DNA of 64,000 bases, taken from contig NZ_JARKMY010000015.1 in the NCBI RefSeq assembly GCF_029360725.1, forward strand, positions 106,012-170,011, in the 5' to 3' direction. The position numbers were made by a program, and so were the translations under genes. Below the pieces are notes generated by a model, which made no database searches, was not told the DNA's origin, and worked only from the letters and a program-made list of their open reading frames with translations. Shown here in pieces: positions 63,822 through 64,000 of the stretch (positions within the stretch are counted from its first letter, which is position 1; each line of letters begins with the position of its first letter). The stretch is from Chryseolinea sp. H1M3-3 (GTDB lineage Bacteria; Bacteroidota; Bacteroidia; Cytophagales; Cyclobacteriaceae).

Positions 63822-63851
63822 TGATACCGTTGATAGAAACACAAGAATACC

Positions 63852-64000
63852 ATGTTAAGCTACACGGAAGAAAATTATCTCAAGGCCATCTACCATCTTG
63901 CCCAGGGAGGTACGAAGGCCGTACTAACCAATGAGATTGCTGAAATGCTGAATACAAAAGCAGCTTCAGTAACAGACATGATCAAAAAGCTTTCCGGCAA
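63852..64000 (+). CDS. DtxR/MntR-family metal-dependent repressor, 5' end only
   Basis: The 49 complete codons read MLSYTEENYLKAIYHLAQGG and continue with an HTH (LTNEIAEMLNTKAASVTDMIKKLSGK), which is the standard start of DtxR/MntR regulators. These bind Mn(II) or Fe(II) and then repress metal-uptake genes. The metal-binding and dimer domains are beyond the window, so the metal cannot be told. It lies behind a perfect palindrome. Confidence 0.9.
   Translation, partial: MLSYTEENYLKAIYHLAQGGTKAVLTNEIAEMLNTKAASVTDMIKKLSG

Overview
The window looks like a chromosomal segment of a Bacteroidota bacterium, most likely of the order Cytophagales (inferred, not tested). The evidence is a SusC/SusD pair under an ECF sigma factor and FecR anti-sigma factor, TAnnTTTG-type -7 promoter elements, LptE and DUF5777/DUF4168/DUF4974-type families, a Bacteroidota-style YebC, and many lipoprotein and exported beta-barrel genes. 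I see no rRNA, tRNA, insertion sequence, integrase, phage gene or CRISPR array. It reads as ordinary, gene-dense chromosome with both strands in use.

Layout: (1) 1-2.9 kb holds the N-terminus of a repeat-rich surface protein, yebC and a putative barrel protein. (2) 2.9-13.6 kb is a nutrient-acquisition island: a BASS-family transporter, a Tat-exported enolase-superfamily dehydratase, a secreted RraA/HMG-aldolase-like protein, SusD, an STN-bearing SusC, FecR and an ECF sigma factor, separated by strong hairpin terminators. (3) 13.7-22 kb holds a GNAT acetyltransferase, the SRP RNA gene, a small transaldolase, ftsE, a HAMP-GAF-PAS sensor with YfiR, msrB, a class II amidotransferase, a rhodanese and metZ. 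(4) 22-26.5 kb is one leftward run: a c-type cytochrome lipoprotein, two YceI proteins, DUF5777, a sodium:solute symporter, OsmC and metZ. (5) 26.5-32.2 kb has a duplicated hairpin/sRNA-like unit, a transporter-HEAT-cyclic-nucleotide-binding fusion with a small membrane protein, an OmpH/Skp chaperone, an acidic hypothetical protein and a gamma carbonic anhydrase.

(6) 32.3-40.9 kb is conserved housekeeping: miaB, a sigma-54 activator, lptE, a TPR-like protein, secG, groES-groEL, a TerB-like protein and a lipoprotein. (7) 40.9-49 kb has an OPT/POT peptide transporter pair, a DUF4168 protein, an M15 peptidase coupled to a short GH1 enzyme, a lactonase and an OmpA protein. (8) 49-54 kb is topoisomerase IV (parE, parC). 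(9) 54-64 kb has a sterol desaturase-like protein, an ArsC-like protein without the usual cysteine, 3-hydroxyacyl-CoA dehydrogenase, mscL, a multi-PAS histidine kinase, a DUF3108 protein, dapD, a glycosyltransferase and the start of a DtxR/MntR regulator behind a perfect palindrome.

The most interesting hypothesis is at 2.9-13.6 kb. A Tat-exported acid-sugar dehydratase and a Sec-exported RraA protein with the complete D-x20-R-D aldolase motif lie beside SusCD and a BASS transporter. This suggests substrate catabolism outside the cytoplasm followed by uptake of small keto-acids. The other strong candidates are the tandem sRNA-like units at 26.6-26.9 kb and two clamp-binding-like motifs in the ParC tail.
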